Positions 19,424 through 30,605 are shown, counted from the first letter of the stretch. The stretch is 43,055 bases of DNA from Anaerolineae bacterium (GCA_011174845.1 DUEW01000006.1:56459-99513), one strand, 5' to 3'. The notes: generated from the sequence alone by a model not told the origin. A program made the numbers and translations.

Positions 19424-22400
19424 GTGCAAAACGGCCAGCCTAGTCCTACCACACTAGAAACCGAGTCCCACTCTGGTGTATTCGAGACGGTGGGTCGATT
19501 GGAGAATTTGGCGCGCCGATTAGCGGAGAGACAAACCGTTACTAGATATCCCGTTCGTCGGAGCCCCATGACAAATCGTCTCAAGGAACTCGATACCCTT
19601 TTACACGACGCCTACCGCTATTTCGCTAAGGTATCCGAGGAAGATCCAACACTCTCCCAAGCGGCTGAATGGCTACTAGACAATTTCTATATAGGGCAGC
19701 AAGCACTGCGTCAAATCCGGGAGGATATGCCAGCCGGTTTTTATCGCCAATTACCCAAACTAGCTACACTACCCTTTGAGGGTTTCCCTCGCGTCTATTC
19801 ATTGGCTCGTGAAGTTATCGGGTATTGTGAAAACCGGCTAGAAGTTGGCATCGTAACCCGCTTCGTTCATGCCCACCAACGTATCAAATCGTTAACCATG
19901 GGCGAACTGTGGGCATTGCCGACCATGTTGCGTTTGGGGACATTGGAAAACCTAGTTGAAGCTCTTGCTCGTATCACAGGACTTCCAATTAAGGACAGTC
20001 GTGAGATCGCAATAGCATTGTCCTTCCCCATGACATTGACGGATGAGGAAATCGTCGCAAGTAGTATTGTCAGTCTGCGCACCTTGGCAGCGCAGGACTG
20101 GACAGCTTTCTTCGAAAACGTGAGTCATGTCGAGGGGATATTACGTGGCGATCCAGCGGAAATCTACCCTTATATGGATTTTGATACCCGTGATCGTTAC
20201 CGTAAAGTCATCGAGGAATTGGCTCGCCGAACATCATTTGATGAGGAAGAAGTTGCGAAGGAAGCCATTAAACTCATCAAAGATGTTCCCGCCCAGCAAG
20301 GGACTTCACGGGTCAATCATGTTGGTTTCTACCTCCTGGATGCAGGTCTTGTACAACTTGAAGCCCGTATTAACTTCCAACCTTCATGGCGTCTGCGGTT
20401 GCGTCGTTGGGTGTTCGCTCATCCTACCTTGATTTATTTCAATGCTATAGGCTTATTGGCCTTGGCTATCCTCTATAGCTTAATTCGTTATGTGCATATG
20501 GCGGGTGGGAATTTCTTACACCTTATCGGGACAAGTCTATTGCTCATCATACCGGGGTTGACCGTGGCAGTCGACTTGATCAATTGGCTCATCACAAACA
20601 CTGTTCAACCTCGTGTGTTGCCCAAAATGGAATTCAAGGATGGCATCCCAACCCAATATTGTTCTGTCATAGCCATCCCTGCACTCCTAAGCCACCCAAG
20701 CGATGTCGAATCCGTGTTACAGCAAATGGAACAGCATTATTTGGGCAATGCGGACCCACATCTTCATTTCATCCTGCTCACGGATTTCGTGGATGCGCCT
20801 CAACTTGAAATGCCCGGGGATCAAGCCTTGCTTGACTTGGCGAAGGCCGGTATCCAAGTTCTTAATACAAGATATGCTCGGGAAACTGATGATCTTTTCT
20901 ATCTTTTCCATCGACAACGAAAGTGGAACTCGAGTGAGGATTGTTGGATGGGGTGGGAGCGTAAAAGGGGGAAATTGGTCGAGCTTAATCGCTTGATTCT
21001 TGGTGAGACCAGTGAAACAGATAGAACTCCTGTTGAAAAGAGTAACGGTGAGACATCCTTCAGCCTAATAGTTGGGGATCTCGACATCTTGTCAAAGGTC
21101 AAGTATGTCATTACGCTGGATGATGACACCACTTTACCCCCTGGTGGTGCACGACGATTGATCTCTGCACTTGCACATCCTCTGAATCGTGCTGAATTTG
21201 ACCCTGTTACCGGGGACTTGATCTCCGGATACACAGTGCTTCAACCGCGAGTGGAGATGAGACCGGCGAGCGCGAACCAATCGATATTCACTCGGATATT
21301 CTCTGGAGACATCGGCTTGGATTTGTATTCGCGAGCGGTATCAGATGTATACCAGGACTTTTTCGGTGAAGGGATCTATGCCGGTAAAGGCATTTACGAT
21401 GTGGCTGCCTTCGAGCATAGCCTTAACGAACGGGTGCCCGAAAACACATTACTCAGCCATGACCTTTTTGAGGGGATCCACGGTCGCGCTGGGCTAGTGA
21501 CGGATGTGATTTTGCTCGAAGATTATCCTCCCAATTACCACATCTACACACAACGTTTACACCGATGGATCCGAGGAGATTGGCAGTTATTACCTTGGTT
21601 GTCGTTCAACGTGCCTCGAGAAAGTGGGGAGAGGGAGCCCAATGATCTCTCCGTGCTCAATAGATGGAAAATCTTTGATAATCTCCGCCGCAGCTTGATC
21701 ATGCCGTCGCTGTTGGCCTTAATCATCGCGGGTTGGTTGTGGTTGCCTGGGTCAGCGATCGTCTGGATGATGGTGGTCTTGCTTACTCCGGTGGTGCCGT
21801 TCGCAACTAGTTTGGTTAGTGGGTTGATTCGTGGTCTAAGGAATCTATCCATGGAGGGGTTCCTTCAGTCTATACAGCCGGTTGCCCTCCGGTGGCTATT
21901 AGCAATTATTTTTTTCCCTCATGAAGCTATCATCGTCTTAGACGCTGTTGCCGCGACGCTGGTCCGGCTGCTGATCACCCATAGACGTTTATTGCAATGG
22001 ACTCCCGCCGCGCATTCGATTCGTATCTTTGGCTTAGAAACAAAGCTGGCGCTGATGTGGAGGCGAATGATCGGAGCGCCAGTTATTAGTATGGCGCTTG
22101 CCATGTTGGTATGGCTGTTCAACCCAGTGGCATTACCCATCGCCGCTCCTTTATTACTCCCTTGGCTGATTTCGCCCATGATTGCACACTGGATCAGCCT
22201 ACATTCAGTTTACCGACCTCCTCCTCTTTCAGCGGATCAGCGTCAGCAGTTACGTGGCTTGGCTCGACGCACTTGGTGTTACTTTGAGCAATTTATCGGT
22301 CCCGACGATCATTGGCTACCCCCTGATCACTTTCAAGAAGATCCGCGCGGCATCGTCGCTCACCGCACCTCGCCAACGAATATAGGATTGATGCTGCTCT

Positions 22401-25400
22401 CCACCTTGGCTGCCTTTGACATGGGTTATCTCGGTCCATTGGATCTGGTTCTACGTCTACGCGCTACATTTGACACCATGGATCAGTTGGAACGTTATCG
22501 AGGCCATTTTCTAAATTGGTACGATACGAGCACGCTTGAACCGCTACCCCCACGCTATGTATCGACCGTTGACAGTGGTAACCTCGCCGCATGTTTGCTA
22601 GCCCTGAGGCAAGGTTGTCTGGAATTACCTCAAACGCCAATCCTGCTCTGGCAACGTTGGCAGGGTCTCCTCGATATTTTGGCTGCCCTCAGCGAGACGT
22701 TAGAAGATCTTGATAGCAAGGAACTTGAGCATGTCCTAAGACCATTACAGGCATACTTGGATCATCTTCGTGACCGGATCCTCGCGGTGCAATACGAACC
22801 TGAAAATTGGCCGCAACTGTGGTCCTATCTATATAACGAAGCATGGCAAGAATTGAATCAACTTTTAACGTCGTTTGTTGAATCCGGCGCTTCTATGCTC
22901 GACGCCATGCTGCTGAGCGATATGCGCATTTGTGCGGACCATATTCAAAATCATCTTTTCAGTGCGAACCGCGAAGCGAGCATGATGCTTCGGTGGCTTA
23001 CTCTTTTGAAACAACCCCCGCGCCTATTTCAGCACCTGAAGAAGGATCCGACGAGTACTGAAGACGACCGTAAAGATATTGAGGTGATGTGGCAAGCATT
23101 GGTTGCTGCCTTGCCAACAACGGCACGGCTCACCGAGGTGAAGGAGGTTTGCAGAGCTGCGCAGATTCTCGTGTCAGAGCTGCGGGAGCGGATCACCGAT
23201 CAAACCGGCCCATTGGACCAAATCGAGGAAGCCAGGATTTGGTGTAAGCAACTAAACGAGGAGTTGAGAGATGCCCGAATGGCAGTAGAGGTCATATTAT
23301 ATGGCTATAGAGACTTAGCAGAGCTAGCAGAAGTGTTCTTCAACGAGATGGACTTTGGTTTCTTATTTGACCCTAAACGCCAGGTATTCCACATTGGACA
23401 CAACGTTGCTGCTGAGAAGTTAGACCAGAATTACTACGATTTGTTAGCGTCCGAGTCGAGAATAGCCAGTCTGTTGGCGATTGCCAAGGGTGATGTACCT
23501 CAAAGTCATTGGTTGCACCTCGCCCGTCCCCTGACAAAAATTGATGGCACCCGAGTGCTCCTCTCTTGGAATGGGAGCATGTTCGAGTATCTCATGCCCT
23601 TATTGCTATTACGTGGTTACGAAGAAACCCTTCTAAATCAAAGTTGTCGCGTGATTGTCAGGCGTCAGATTCAGTACGCGCGTCATAGAGGCAGCCCCTG
23701 GGGCATCTCTGAGTCGGGATATTATCGGTTCGATGCGAATATGAATTATCAATATCGGGGATTTGGGATTCCAGGTCTGGGTTTCAGGCGTGGGCTAGGC
23801 GAGGATCTGGTCATTTCGCCCTACGCTTCTCTGATTGCCCTCTCGCTTTTCCCACAATCTGTAATGGGAAATATCCAGCGGCTTCTAGAGCTTAAGATGG
23901 TAGGACATTATGGTTTTTATGAAGCTATTGACTACACCTCTTCACGTTTACCTGCGAAGCAGGAGCATGCAATTGTGCAATCCTACATGGCGCACCATCA
24001 AGGCATGATCTTGATAGCTCTTGCTAATTATCTTCAAGATGAGGTGATGGTAAGGCGCTTCCACGCTGATCCCCGTGTACAGAGCGTAGATATGCTCTTG
24101 CAAGAGAGGGTGCCGAGGCGAGTCTCTGTCGAATATCCACACCCTCAGGAAGTAAGACCTATCCATCCGGCTGAATCTTTGGTCGTAATCTCACCTTGGC
24201 AGGTTCCGGTGGACAGGTCGCTCCCCTATGTGAATTATCTCTCCAACGGTCGGTATTGTGTGTTCATCACAAGCTCTGGTGGAGGTTTTAGCCGTTGGCA
24301 AGGAATCGACCTTACGCGTTGGCGTGCTGACACTACCCTCGATGCCTGGGGAACCTGGATCTACATTCAAGATAGGGATCTTGGCGCTCTCTGGTCAGCC
24401 ACTTATCAACCTACAGTTTCTCCCCCAGAAAGCCAAACAGTGCTCTTTTCACCCCACAAAACTGAATTTCAACGACGAGATCACGATATCTCCCTGCATA
24501 TGGAAATCACCGTACCGCCGGAAGATGATGTAGAGGTTCGGCGCCTCACCCTGATCAACCATAGTGATCGTACGCGACACTTGGCGTTAACTAGCTACGC
24601 TGAAGTCGTTCTTGCGCTCCAATCTGATGACAGACGTCATCCGGCCTTTAATAAACTTTTTGTAGAAAGTGAATATCTGCCCGAATTCAATACGATGTTG
24701 TATCGCCGTCGTTCCCGTTCTGCGGATGAAACTCCAATCTACATGGCTCACTCACTGGTGTTGGAGCAGGGTCTTGACATCACGGGCGCTTATGAAGGTG
24801 ATCGGGGTCGATTTCTTGGTAGAGGCAGATCTCCCCGTTCACCAGTAGCCTTAGAAAGAACGGATCGATGGCTTTCTGGAGCCATCGGTTCCACCTTGGA
24901 TCCGATCATGGCCCTTGGTCAGGAGATTCAACTGGAACCGTACACGAAGGTGCAGATTGCTTATATGACCCTGGCAGCAGGTTCGAGAGAAGAGGTCCTG
25001 GAGCTTGTTGACCGATATCAGGCATGGCATCGGATTGAACGGTCTTTTGACCTTGCCCGAGCTCATAGCGAACGTGAGCTGCGACAATATGGTCTCTCAA
25101 GCCGGGATGTCGAATACAATCAACTCCTCTTGTCCTTTCTCCACTACCCTTATAAAGATCTACGAGCTGATCCCAATACACTGGCCACCAATACGAAAGG
25201 ACAATCAGGATTATGGGCCTATGCAATTTCTGGCGACTATCCGATTCTGTTGGTAAAGATCAAAAACTTGGAAGAATTGGCTCTGGTACGTGAAGTACTG
25301 CTAGCTCATGCTTACTGGCGTGAAAAAGAGATCAAGGTCGATTTGGTCATCGTCAATCAACGGGAAACGGGGTACGACCAGGAATTGCAAGCGCAACTTC

Positions 25401-28105
25401 TCCAACTTATCAAGCGAGTTAAAGCTGACACTTGGCTGGATCGACGGGGTGGAATCTTTTTATTACGCGCTGATCAAATGCGAGAGGACAATCGGGTACT
25501 GCTGGAAACGGCTGCTCGAGTTATTCTCGATGGAAGGAAAGGTTCTCTACCTGAACAGCTTGATCAACTGCGTCCCTACCCGGCTCGTCTTCCGCACTTT
25601 GTTCCCACATTACCCGGTCCTGAAGATGTCGAACCAACGCCACCTTTGATCCGTCCCACGGATCTTCTATTCGATAACAGCATCGGTGGATTCAGCCCTG
25701 ATGGACGAGAGTATGTGATTTGGCTTGAGCCAGGCCAATGGTCACCAGCCCCCTGGGTCAACGTCATCTCCAATCCCAATTTTGGCTTCCTGGTGTCCGA
25801 GTCAAGTTTAGGCTTTACCTGGTGCGAAAATAGCGGCGAGAACCGGCTGACCCCTTGGCGCAATGACCCGGTGAGCGATGATCCGGCTGAGGCTTTGTAT
25901 TTACGTGATGAAGAAACAGGGCAGATTTGGTCACCCACACCCTCGCCCGCTGGTACATCAGCTCCTTATCTAATCCGACACGGAGCTGGCTACTCTGTCT
26001 TCGAGCATCATAGCCATGGCCTCAAACAGCAATTACGTATATTTACTCCCCAGGACGCACCTATAAAGGTGATTGGATTACGGTTAGAAAACATGTGGCA
26101 TCGTCATCGACGGATAACAGCGACCTATTATGCTGAATGGGTACTGGGCACAGACCGGGATGAAACCCAACAATATATTGTGCTTGAGTTCAATCCTGAA
26201 ACCCAAACGCTTCTAGCTCGTAATCCTTATAATGCCGATTTTGGTGAACGGGTCGCATTTTTAACCACCATTGAAGAACCTCATGGTCTGACTGCTGATC
26301 GGGCTGAATTTCTCGGTCGGATGGGAAGCCTGCAACGTCCAGTAGCGTTGGCGCGCGTCGGCCTAGCCGGCACAGTAGAAAGTGGTCTGGATCCGTGTGC
26401 GGCGATACAACTTCATGTTGAATTAGACGCTGGAGAGGGTAAAGAAGTCTTTTTCTTGCTGGGAGAGGAAAGAGATCATCAAGCTGTGCTCAAATTAGTG
26501 AAGCAATACCAAGACCCGGCGCATATAGAGGCAGCATGGCAGGGTCTACAAGAGTTATGGGACAACCTCTTAGGTGCCGTCGAGGTGGTAACACCCGACC
26601 CGACCATGAATTTACTCACGAACCGTTGGTTGTTGTACCAAGTGATATCTAGTCGAGTCTGGGGAAGGTCTGCTCTTTATCAATCAAGTGGGGCTTATGG
26701 CTATCGAGATCAACTTCAAGACGTCATGGCCCTAATGTATTCAATCCCGGAGGTTGCGCGAGATCACATCTTGGATGCTGCATGTCATCAATTCGAAGAG
26801 GGGGATGTCTTGCATTGGTGGCATCCGCCCTCCGGCCGAGGAGTGCGTACACGCTGTTCAGATGATCTATTATGGCTTCCATATGTGACGGCACATTATG
26901 TTGCCACAACCGGTGATCACTCAATCTTAAGTGAACAAATACCCTTTCTGAAGGGTGAGCCCCTGGAAGAGGACGAGCAGGAGCGGTATGGTCATTATGT
27001 GACCATTGGTGAGAGTCATACACTCTATGAGCATTGTCAACGAGCGTTGAAGAAAGGTTCAACGAGGGGTCAGCATAACCTACCCCTGATCGGCAGTGGG
27101 GATTGGAACGACGGTATGAGTCGGGTGGGCATAGAAGGCCGCGGTGAAAGTGTATGGCTGGGGTGGTTCTTATACGCTACCTTGAATCGTTACGCTTCCT
27201 TGTGTGATCTTATGGGTGATGAGGAGCAAGGAGCCTCATACCGACAGCAGTCATCGGAATTGCTCCAGGCGATAGAAGCGAACGCTTGGGATGGGAATTG
27301 GTACCGGCGAGCGTATTATGACGATGGCACACCACTGGGATCGATCGAAAATAATGAATGCCAGATCAATTCCATTGTTCAATCTTGGGCTATCTTATCC
27401 GGAGTAGCCAACGACGAGGTGGCTCGAGGTGGATCTCAGAAGCTTGGTCATGAAATCCGTGGGCGAGCGGAGCGCGCCATGAAATCCGTCACTGAACGAC
27501 TTGTGCGCGATGACCAACAGATATTGCTTCTTGTCCCCCCATTCGATAAGACATCACGTGATCCGGGGTATATCAAGGGTTATCCGCCGGGTATCCGCGA
27601 AAATGGGGGTCAATATACGCACGCTGCGTTGTGGATCGCATGGGCTTTTGCTGATTTAGGGGAGGGGGATCGCGCAGAGGCATTGTACCGGATCCTAAAT
27701 CCCATTTACCGCGGAAACACGCTAGATAAAGTCGAACGCTATAGGGTAGAACCCTATGTTGTGGCGGCGGACGTGTATAGCGTTCCGCCTCACATTGGAC
27801 GGGGTGGTTGGACCTGGTACACTGGCTCGGCAGGTTGGATGTATCGCTTGGGTTTGGAGGCCATCCTAGGATTGCGACGGGTGGGAAAGGCGCTTCAAAT
27901 CAATCCTTGCATTCCTGGCAAATGGTCTGGCTATGAAATCACCTACAAGGATGGGGATACCTCTTATCGCATCCTCGTTGATAATCCAGAAGGCGTCAAC
28001 TGTGGGGTAAAGGAAACGACGTTGGACGGAAAGATCCTGACTGGTGTGGATATTCCACTATTGGAAGATGGTGAAGATCATACAATCCACATCAAGATGG
28101 GCTGA
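19424..28105 (+). CDS. ndvB: Cyclic beta-1,2-glucan synthase-like protein (NdvB/Cgs type; GT84 + glucoamylase-like + GH94 regions)
   Basis: 2893 aa; 'YVITLDDDTTLPPGGARRLI', 'LHRWIRGDWQLLPWLSF', 'YGFYEAIDYTSSRL...IVQSYMAHHQGMILIAL', C-terminal GH94-type 'GSGDWNDGMSRVG' and 'HIGRGGWTWYTGSAGWMYRLGLEAILGLR'. GTG start 3 bp after the USP stop. Confidence 0.93.
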   Translation: MQNGQPSPTTLETESHSGVFETVGRLENLARRLAERQTVTRYPVRRSPMTNRLKELDTLLHDAYRYFAKVSEEDPTLSQAAEWLLDNFYIGQQALRQIREDMPAGFYRQLPKLATLPFEGFPRVYSLAREVIGYCENRLEVGIVTRFVHAHQRIKSLTMGELWALPTMLRLGTLENLVEALARITGLPIKDSREIAIALSFPMTLTDEEIVASSIVSLRTLAAQDWTAFFENVSHVEGILRGDPAEIYPYMDFDTRDRYRKVIEELARRTSFDEEEVAKEAIKLIKDVPAQQGTSRVNHVGFYLLDAGLVQLEARINFQPSWRLRLRRWVFAHPTLIYFNAIGLLALAILYSLIRYVHMAGGNFLHLIGTSLLLIIPGLTVAVDLINWLITNTVQPRVLPKMEFKDGIPTQYCSVIAIPALLSHPSDVESVLQQMEQHYLGNADPHLHFILLTDFVDAPQLEMPGDQALLDLAKAGIQVLNTRYARETDDLFYLFHRQRKWNSSEDCWMGWERKRGKLVELNRLILGETSETDRTPVEKSNGETSFSLIVGDLDILSKVKYVITLDDDTTLPPGGARRLISALAHPLNRAEFDPVTGDLISGYTVLQPRVEMRPASANQSIFTRIFSGDIGLDLYSRAVSDVYQDFFGEGIYAGKGIYDVAAFEHSLNERVPENTLLSHDLFEGIHGRAGLVTDVILLEDYPPNYHIYTQRLHRWIRGDWQLLPWLSFNVPRESGEREPNDLSVLNRWKIFDNLRRSLIMPSLLALIIAGWLWLPGSAIVWMMVVLLTPVVPFATSLVSGLIRGLRNLSMEGFLQSIQPVALRWLLAIIFFPHEAIIVLDAVAATLVRLLITHRRLLQWTPAAHSIRIFGLETKLALMWRRMIGAPVISMALAMLVWLFNPVALPIAAPLLLPWLISPMIAHWISLHSVYRPPPLSADQRQQLRGLARRTWCYFEQFIGPDDHWLPPDHFQEDPRGIVAHRTSPTNIGLMLLSTLAAFDMGYLGPLDLVLRLRATFDTMDQLERYRGHFLNWYDTSTLEPLPPRYVSTVDSGNLAACLLALRQGCLELPQTPILLWQRWQGLLDILAALSETLEDLDSKELEHVLRPLQAYLDHLRDRILAVQYEPENWPQLWSYLYNEAWQELNQLLTSFVESGASMLDAMLLSDMRICADHIQNHLFSANREASMMLRWLTLLKQPPRLFQHLKKDPTSTEDDRKDIEVMWQALVAALPTTARLTEVKEVCRAAQILVSELRERITDQTGPLDQIEEARIWCKQLNEELRDARMAVEVILYGYRDLAELAEVFFNEMDFGFLFDPKRQVFHIGHNVAAEKLDQNYYDLLASESRIASLLAIAKGDVPQSHWLHLARPLTKIDGTRVLLSWNGSMFEYLMPLLLLRGYEETLLNQSCRVIVRRQIQYARHRGSPWGISESGYYRFDANMNYQYRGFGIPGLGFRRGLGEDLVISPYASLIALSLFPQSVMGNIQRLLELKMVGHYGFYEAIDYTSSRLPAKQEHAIVQSYMAHHQGMILIALANYLQDEVMVRRFHADPRVQSVDMLLQERVPRRVSVEYPHPQEVRPIHPAESLVVISPWQVPVDRSLPYVNYLSNGRYCVFITSSGGGFSRWQGIDLTRWRADTTLDAWGTWIYIQDRDLGALWSATYQPTVSPPESQTVLFSPHKTEFQRRDHDISLHMEITVPPEDDVEVRRLTLINHSDRTRHLALTSYAEVVLALQSDDRRHPAFNKLFVESEYLPEFNTMLYRRRSRSADETPIYMAHSLVLEQGLDITGAYEGDRGRFLGRGRSPRSPVALERTDRWLSGAIGSTLDPIMALGQEIQLEPYTKVQIAYMTLAAGSREEVLELVDRYQAWHRIERSFDLARAHSERELRQYGLSSRDVEYNQLLLSFLHYPYKDLRADPNTLATNTKGQSGLWAYAISGDYPILLVKIKNLEELALVREVLLAHAYWREKEIKVDLVIVNQRETGYDQELQAQLLQLIKRVKADTWLDRRGGIFLLRADQMREDNRVLLETAARVILDGRKGSLPEQLDQLRPYPARLPHFVPTLPGPEDVEPTPPLIRPTDLLFDNSIGGFSPDGREYVIWLEPGQWSPAPWVNVISNPNFGFLVSESSLGFTWCENSGENRLTPWRNDPVSDDPAEALYLRDEETGQIWSPTPSPAGTSAPYLIRHGAGYSVFEHHSHGLKQQLRIFTPQDAPIKVIGLRLENMWHRHRRITATYYAEWVLGTDRDETQQYIVLEFNPETQTLLARNPYNADFGERVAFLTTIEEPHGLTADRAEFLGRMGSLQRPVALARVGLAGTVESGLDPCAAIQLHVELDAGEGKEVFFLLGEERDHQAVLKLVKQYQDPAHIEAAWQGLQELWDNLLGAVEVVTPDPTMNLLTNRWLLYQVISSRVWGRSALYQSSGAYGYRDQLQDVMALMYSIPEVARDHILDAACHQFEEGDVLHWWHPPSGRGVRTRCSDDLLWLPYVTAHYVATTGDHSILSEQIPFLKGEPLEEDEQERYGHYVTIGESHTLYEHCQRALKKGSTRGQHNLPLIGSGDWNDGMSRVGIEGRGESVWLGWFLYATLNRYASLCDLMGDEEQGASYRQQSSELLQAIEANAWDGNWYRRAYYDDGTPLGSIENNECQINSIVQSWAILSGVANDEVARGGSQKLGHEIRGRAERAMKSVTERLVRDDQQILLLVPPFDKTSRDPGYIKGYPPGIRENGGQYTHAALWIAWAFADLGEGDRAEALYRILNPIYRGNTLDKVERYRVEPYVVAADVYSVPPHIGRGGWTWYTGSAGWMYRLGLEAILGLRRVGKALQINPCIPGKWSGYEITYKDGDTSYRILVDNPEGVNCGVKETTLDGKILTGVDIPLLEDGEDHTIHIKMG

Positions 28106-28406
28106 GTCAATCGAGACACATCCCCCAAGCCAAATCTGAAAGTTGCGCTAAGTAAAATTACAATGTACAGCTTGGTGCTACCCTACCACGAAGCACGTTG
28201 GTAAACTTGTGGTATCTGACGTATATTCATGAGGCGTTGTGATTCCACGATCTTCTGGCTAAAACTAGGTGTAGCGAGTATATTTGGCTGATCATGGAGC
28301 GCGTCCGCATCTGTTCCTAACTCCGCTAAGGGAGAAGGAAGAGAAATAGAAACATACTCGCATTTCAATACCTTACACTCCATTTTGATATCTTAGGAAT
28401 GGTTTT

Positions 28407-30605
28407 GTGCGTTACTTCGTGAGATTGTTCATCATCTTGTGGACCCTTTCTGTGGTTGCTCTAACTGCTTGTGGTCAGCAACCTATCGCTTTGGATGAGG
28501 CAAGGGACCAACCATCGGATAGCACAGTTGCAACAGCTCCCCCTGCGAATCCAATAACTGAAACACGCTCAGCGACGACTGAACTTTTGGGCGGCGGGAC
28601 AGGGCGCATCGTTTTTTCCTCCTACCGCGATGGGGAGTCCGAAATCTATGTGATGGAACTCGATAGCAAGGAGGTGGAACGTCTGACGGACGATGATGCA
28701 CGGCTAAGCCAACCTGTTTGGTCACCCGATGGCAATCGGATCGCTTTCGTCCGCCGAAGAGGCGCTGAATACCTTGAAATCTTTGTCATGAACGCCGACG
28801 GTACGGGACAGGTTCGGGTCATGACAAATTATCGCTCTCTAGACATAGAACCCAGCTGGTCTCCGGATGGATCGAAAATCGCCTTTACTTCTTCAAGGGA
28901 TAGTTTTTACGACTCGTCAGATGAGAAGGTTACCGTACTCAATATCTATGTGCTAGACACGACAAATCTGCAACAAACAAAATTGACAAACACTCGGGCA
29001 TGGGATTCCTCACCAAGCTGGTCTCCTGAGGGCGAGAGGATCGTTTTTCAATCCTCCCGTGATGGCAACAATGAGATCTATGTCATGAACTCGGATGGGT
29101 CAGGACAAGCGAATCTGTCGAGGAACGCTTCCAGCGATGTAAGCCCCACCTGGTCACCTGATGGAAGAAAGATAGCGTTTGTTTCGGACAGAGGTGGGAA
29201 TGAAGATATCTATATCATGGACGCCGATGGCCGAAACCAGGTTAGTCTCACGGACCATAATGGCCAAGACAAATCGCCTGCTTGGTCACCAGATGGACAA
29301 TATATCGCGTTTCACTCCGACGAGGATGGCGACTTCGAGATCTACATTGTGAAGACCGATGGGACGGGCATGACGAAGTTGACGAATCATGGGGATTTCG
29401 ATGGCTTCCCCTCATGGCAACCCCCACGTTCAGCTCCACCTGTGGGCTCGATTCCTTCGGAACTTGATCCGACGAATATTCGACAGATGCTTGATTTCAA
29501 CCTGATGGACTGGTTAAGTGCGAACGCCATCCCGATGACTACCACTGAGCCTGGGCACAGTCTCGGTGACCTCGCTCCACTCGGTGAGTTGATCGGAGAT
29601 TCGCACGTTGTTAATCTCGGTGGACTAACCTTTGGGACGAGTGAATCCTTCACGATAAGGCACCGCATTCTGCAGTACCTCGTTAGAGAGCTAAGTTTCA
29701 ACACGTTAGTCTTTGAAATCGGTCAGGATGATGCGAAGCTGATCAATCATTACATTCAAACGGGGGAAGGGAATCCATCCTTATTTTTAGCGGAACTCGA
29801 CGATCCCCGGTGGAATACCCAAGAGATGCTTGATTTGATCGAGTGGATGCGTATCCATAACCAGGAATCTGGTACTGCACCAAAAATCAGCCTCTTTGGG
29901 TTTGAGGTGGATAATCCATTTTTACCTATGGATTTGGTCATTGCGAATCTTATGCGAATGGATCTTGGGGAAACCGAACGAAGAGAACTTGTCTATGAGT
30001 ATCTGGGGGAAAGAAGTAGTCAAGTGGTTGAAAATGTCGATTGGCTGCTCGGACAGGTTGGGTATAGAGCTAAGTTTATCCTTTGGGAGTACGACTATGA
30101 TTTCGCCGGAGCCGTCCAAGGAGGTTATTTAGGAAATATATCTTTCCACCCCTCAGTTGGCTCGATGTTAAGCGCGATCTATGAGGAGGATCCGTTTACG
30201 ATCGGATTTGCCTTTGGCAGAGGTGAGATGACCGCATTTGATTCGCTCTTTGAAGACAGGGTGTTGACGACAATAAAGGTCTCTTCAGCGCCACCAGGTA
30301 GTTTCGAATGGTTTGCCCGTAGCACGGCCTTACCAGTGTTTATTATCCCGATAAGGGAAACCTTCGATGAAGAAAGCCTTGAAACTGTTTGGCTCGATCG
30401 ACCACTTCTATCGCGCTTAACCCTCGGAGTGTATCAGCCAGACGATCCTAACAGTGGTTTTCATAACATCCGGCTCGCCCGTGTTTATGATGCCCTGGTC
30501 TACGTTGATCAGGTGAACCCCACCCAATTGCTCCAGCTTCCCCCGGGATCAGAATTTGAAAGCCAAGAAACTCCGTGTGCTGATCCCGGCATCTGTGTCC
30601 AGTGA
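28407..30605 (+). CDS. Lipoprotein: TolB-like PD40 beta-propeller fused to an erythromycin-esterase-like domain
   Basis: GTG start; lipobox 'VVALTACG'; repeated 'PxWSPDGxxIAFxSxRDGxxEIYVMNxDGS' units; C-terminal 'DLAPLGELIGDSHVVNLGGLTFGTSESFTIRHRILQYLVRELSFNTLVFE...NIRLARVYDALVYVDQVNPT'. Confidence 0.88.
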   Translation: MRYFVRLFIILWTLSVVALTACGQQPIALDEARDQPSDSTVATAPPANPITETRSATTELLGGGTGRIVFSSYRDGESEIYVMELDSKEVERLTDDDARLSQPVWSPDGNRIAFVRRRGAEYLEIFVMNADGTGQVRVMTNYRSLDIEPSWSPDGSKIAFTSSRDSFYDSSDEKVTVLNIYVLDTTNLQQTKLTNTRAWDSSPSWSPEGERIVFQSSRDGNNEIYVMNSDGSGQANLSRNASSDVSPTWSPDGRKIAFVSDRGGNEDIYIMDADGRNQVSLTDHNGQDKSPAWSPDGQYIAFHSDEDGDFEIYIVKTDGTGMTKLTNHGDFDGFPSWQPPRSAPPVGSIPSELDPTNIRQMLDFNLMDWLSANAIPMTTTEPGHSLGDLAPLGELIGDSHVVNLGGLTFGTSESFTIRHRILQYLVRELSFNTLVFEIGQDDAKLINHYIQTGEGNPSLFLAELDDPRWNTQEMLDLIEWMRIHNQESGTAPKISLFGFEVDNPFLPMDLVIANLMRMDLGETERRELVYEYLGERSSQVVENVDWLLGQVGYRAKFILWEYDYDFAGAVQGGYLGNISFHPSVGSMLSAIYEEDPFTIGFAFGRGEMTAFDSLFEDRVLTTIKVSSAPPGSFEWFARSTALPVFIIPIRETFDEESLETVWLDRPLLSRLTLGVYQPDDPNSGFHNIRLARVYDALVYVDQVNPTQLLQLPPGSEFESQETPCADPGICVQ

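Noticed and set aside
28183-28383. 66-aa - strand ORF between ndvB-like and the propeller lipoprotein
   Set aside because: No motif and no convincing start signal; more likely intergenic.
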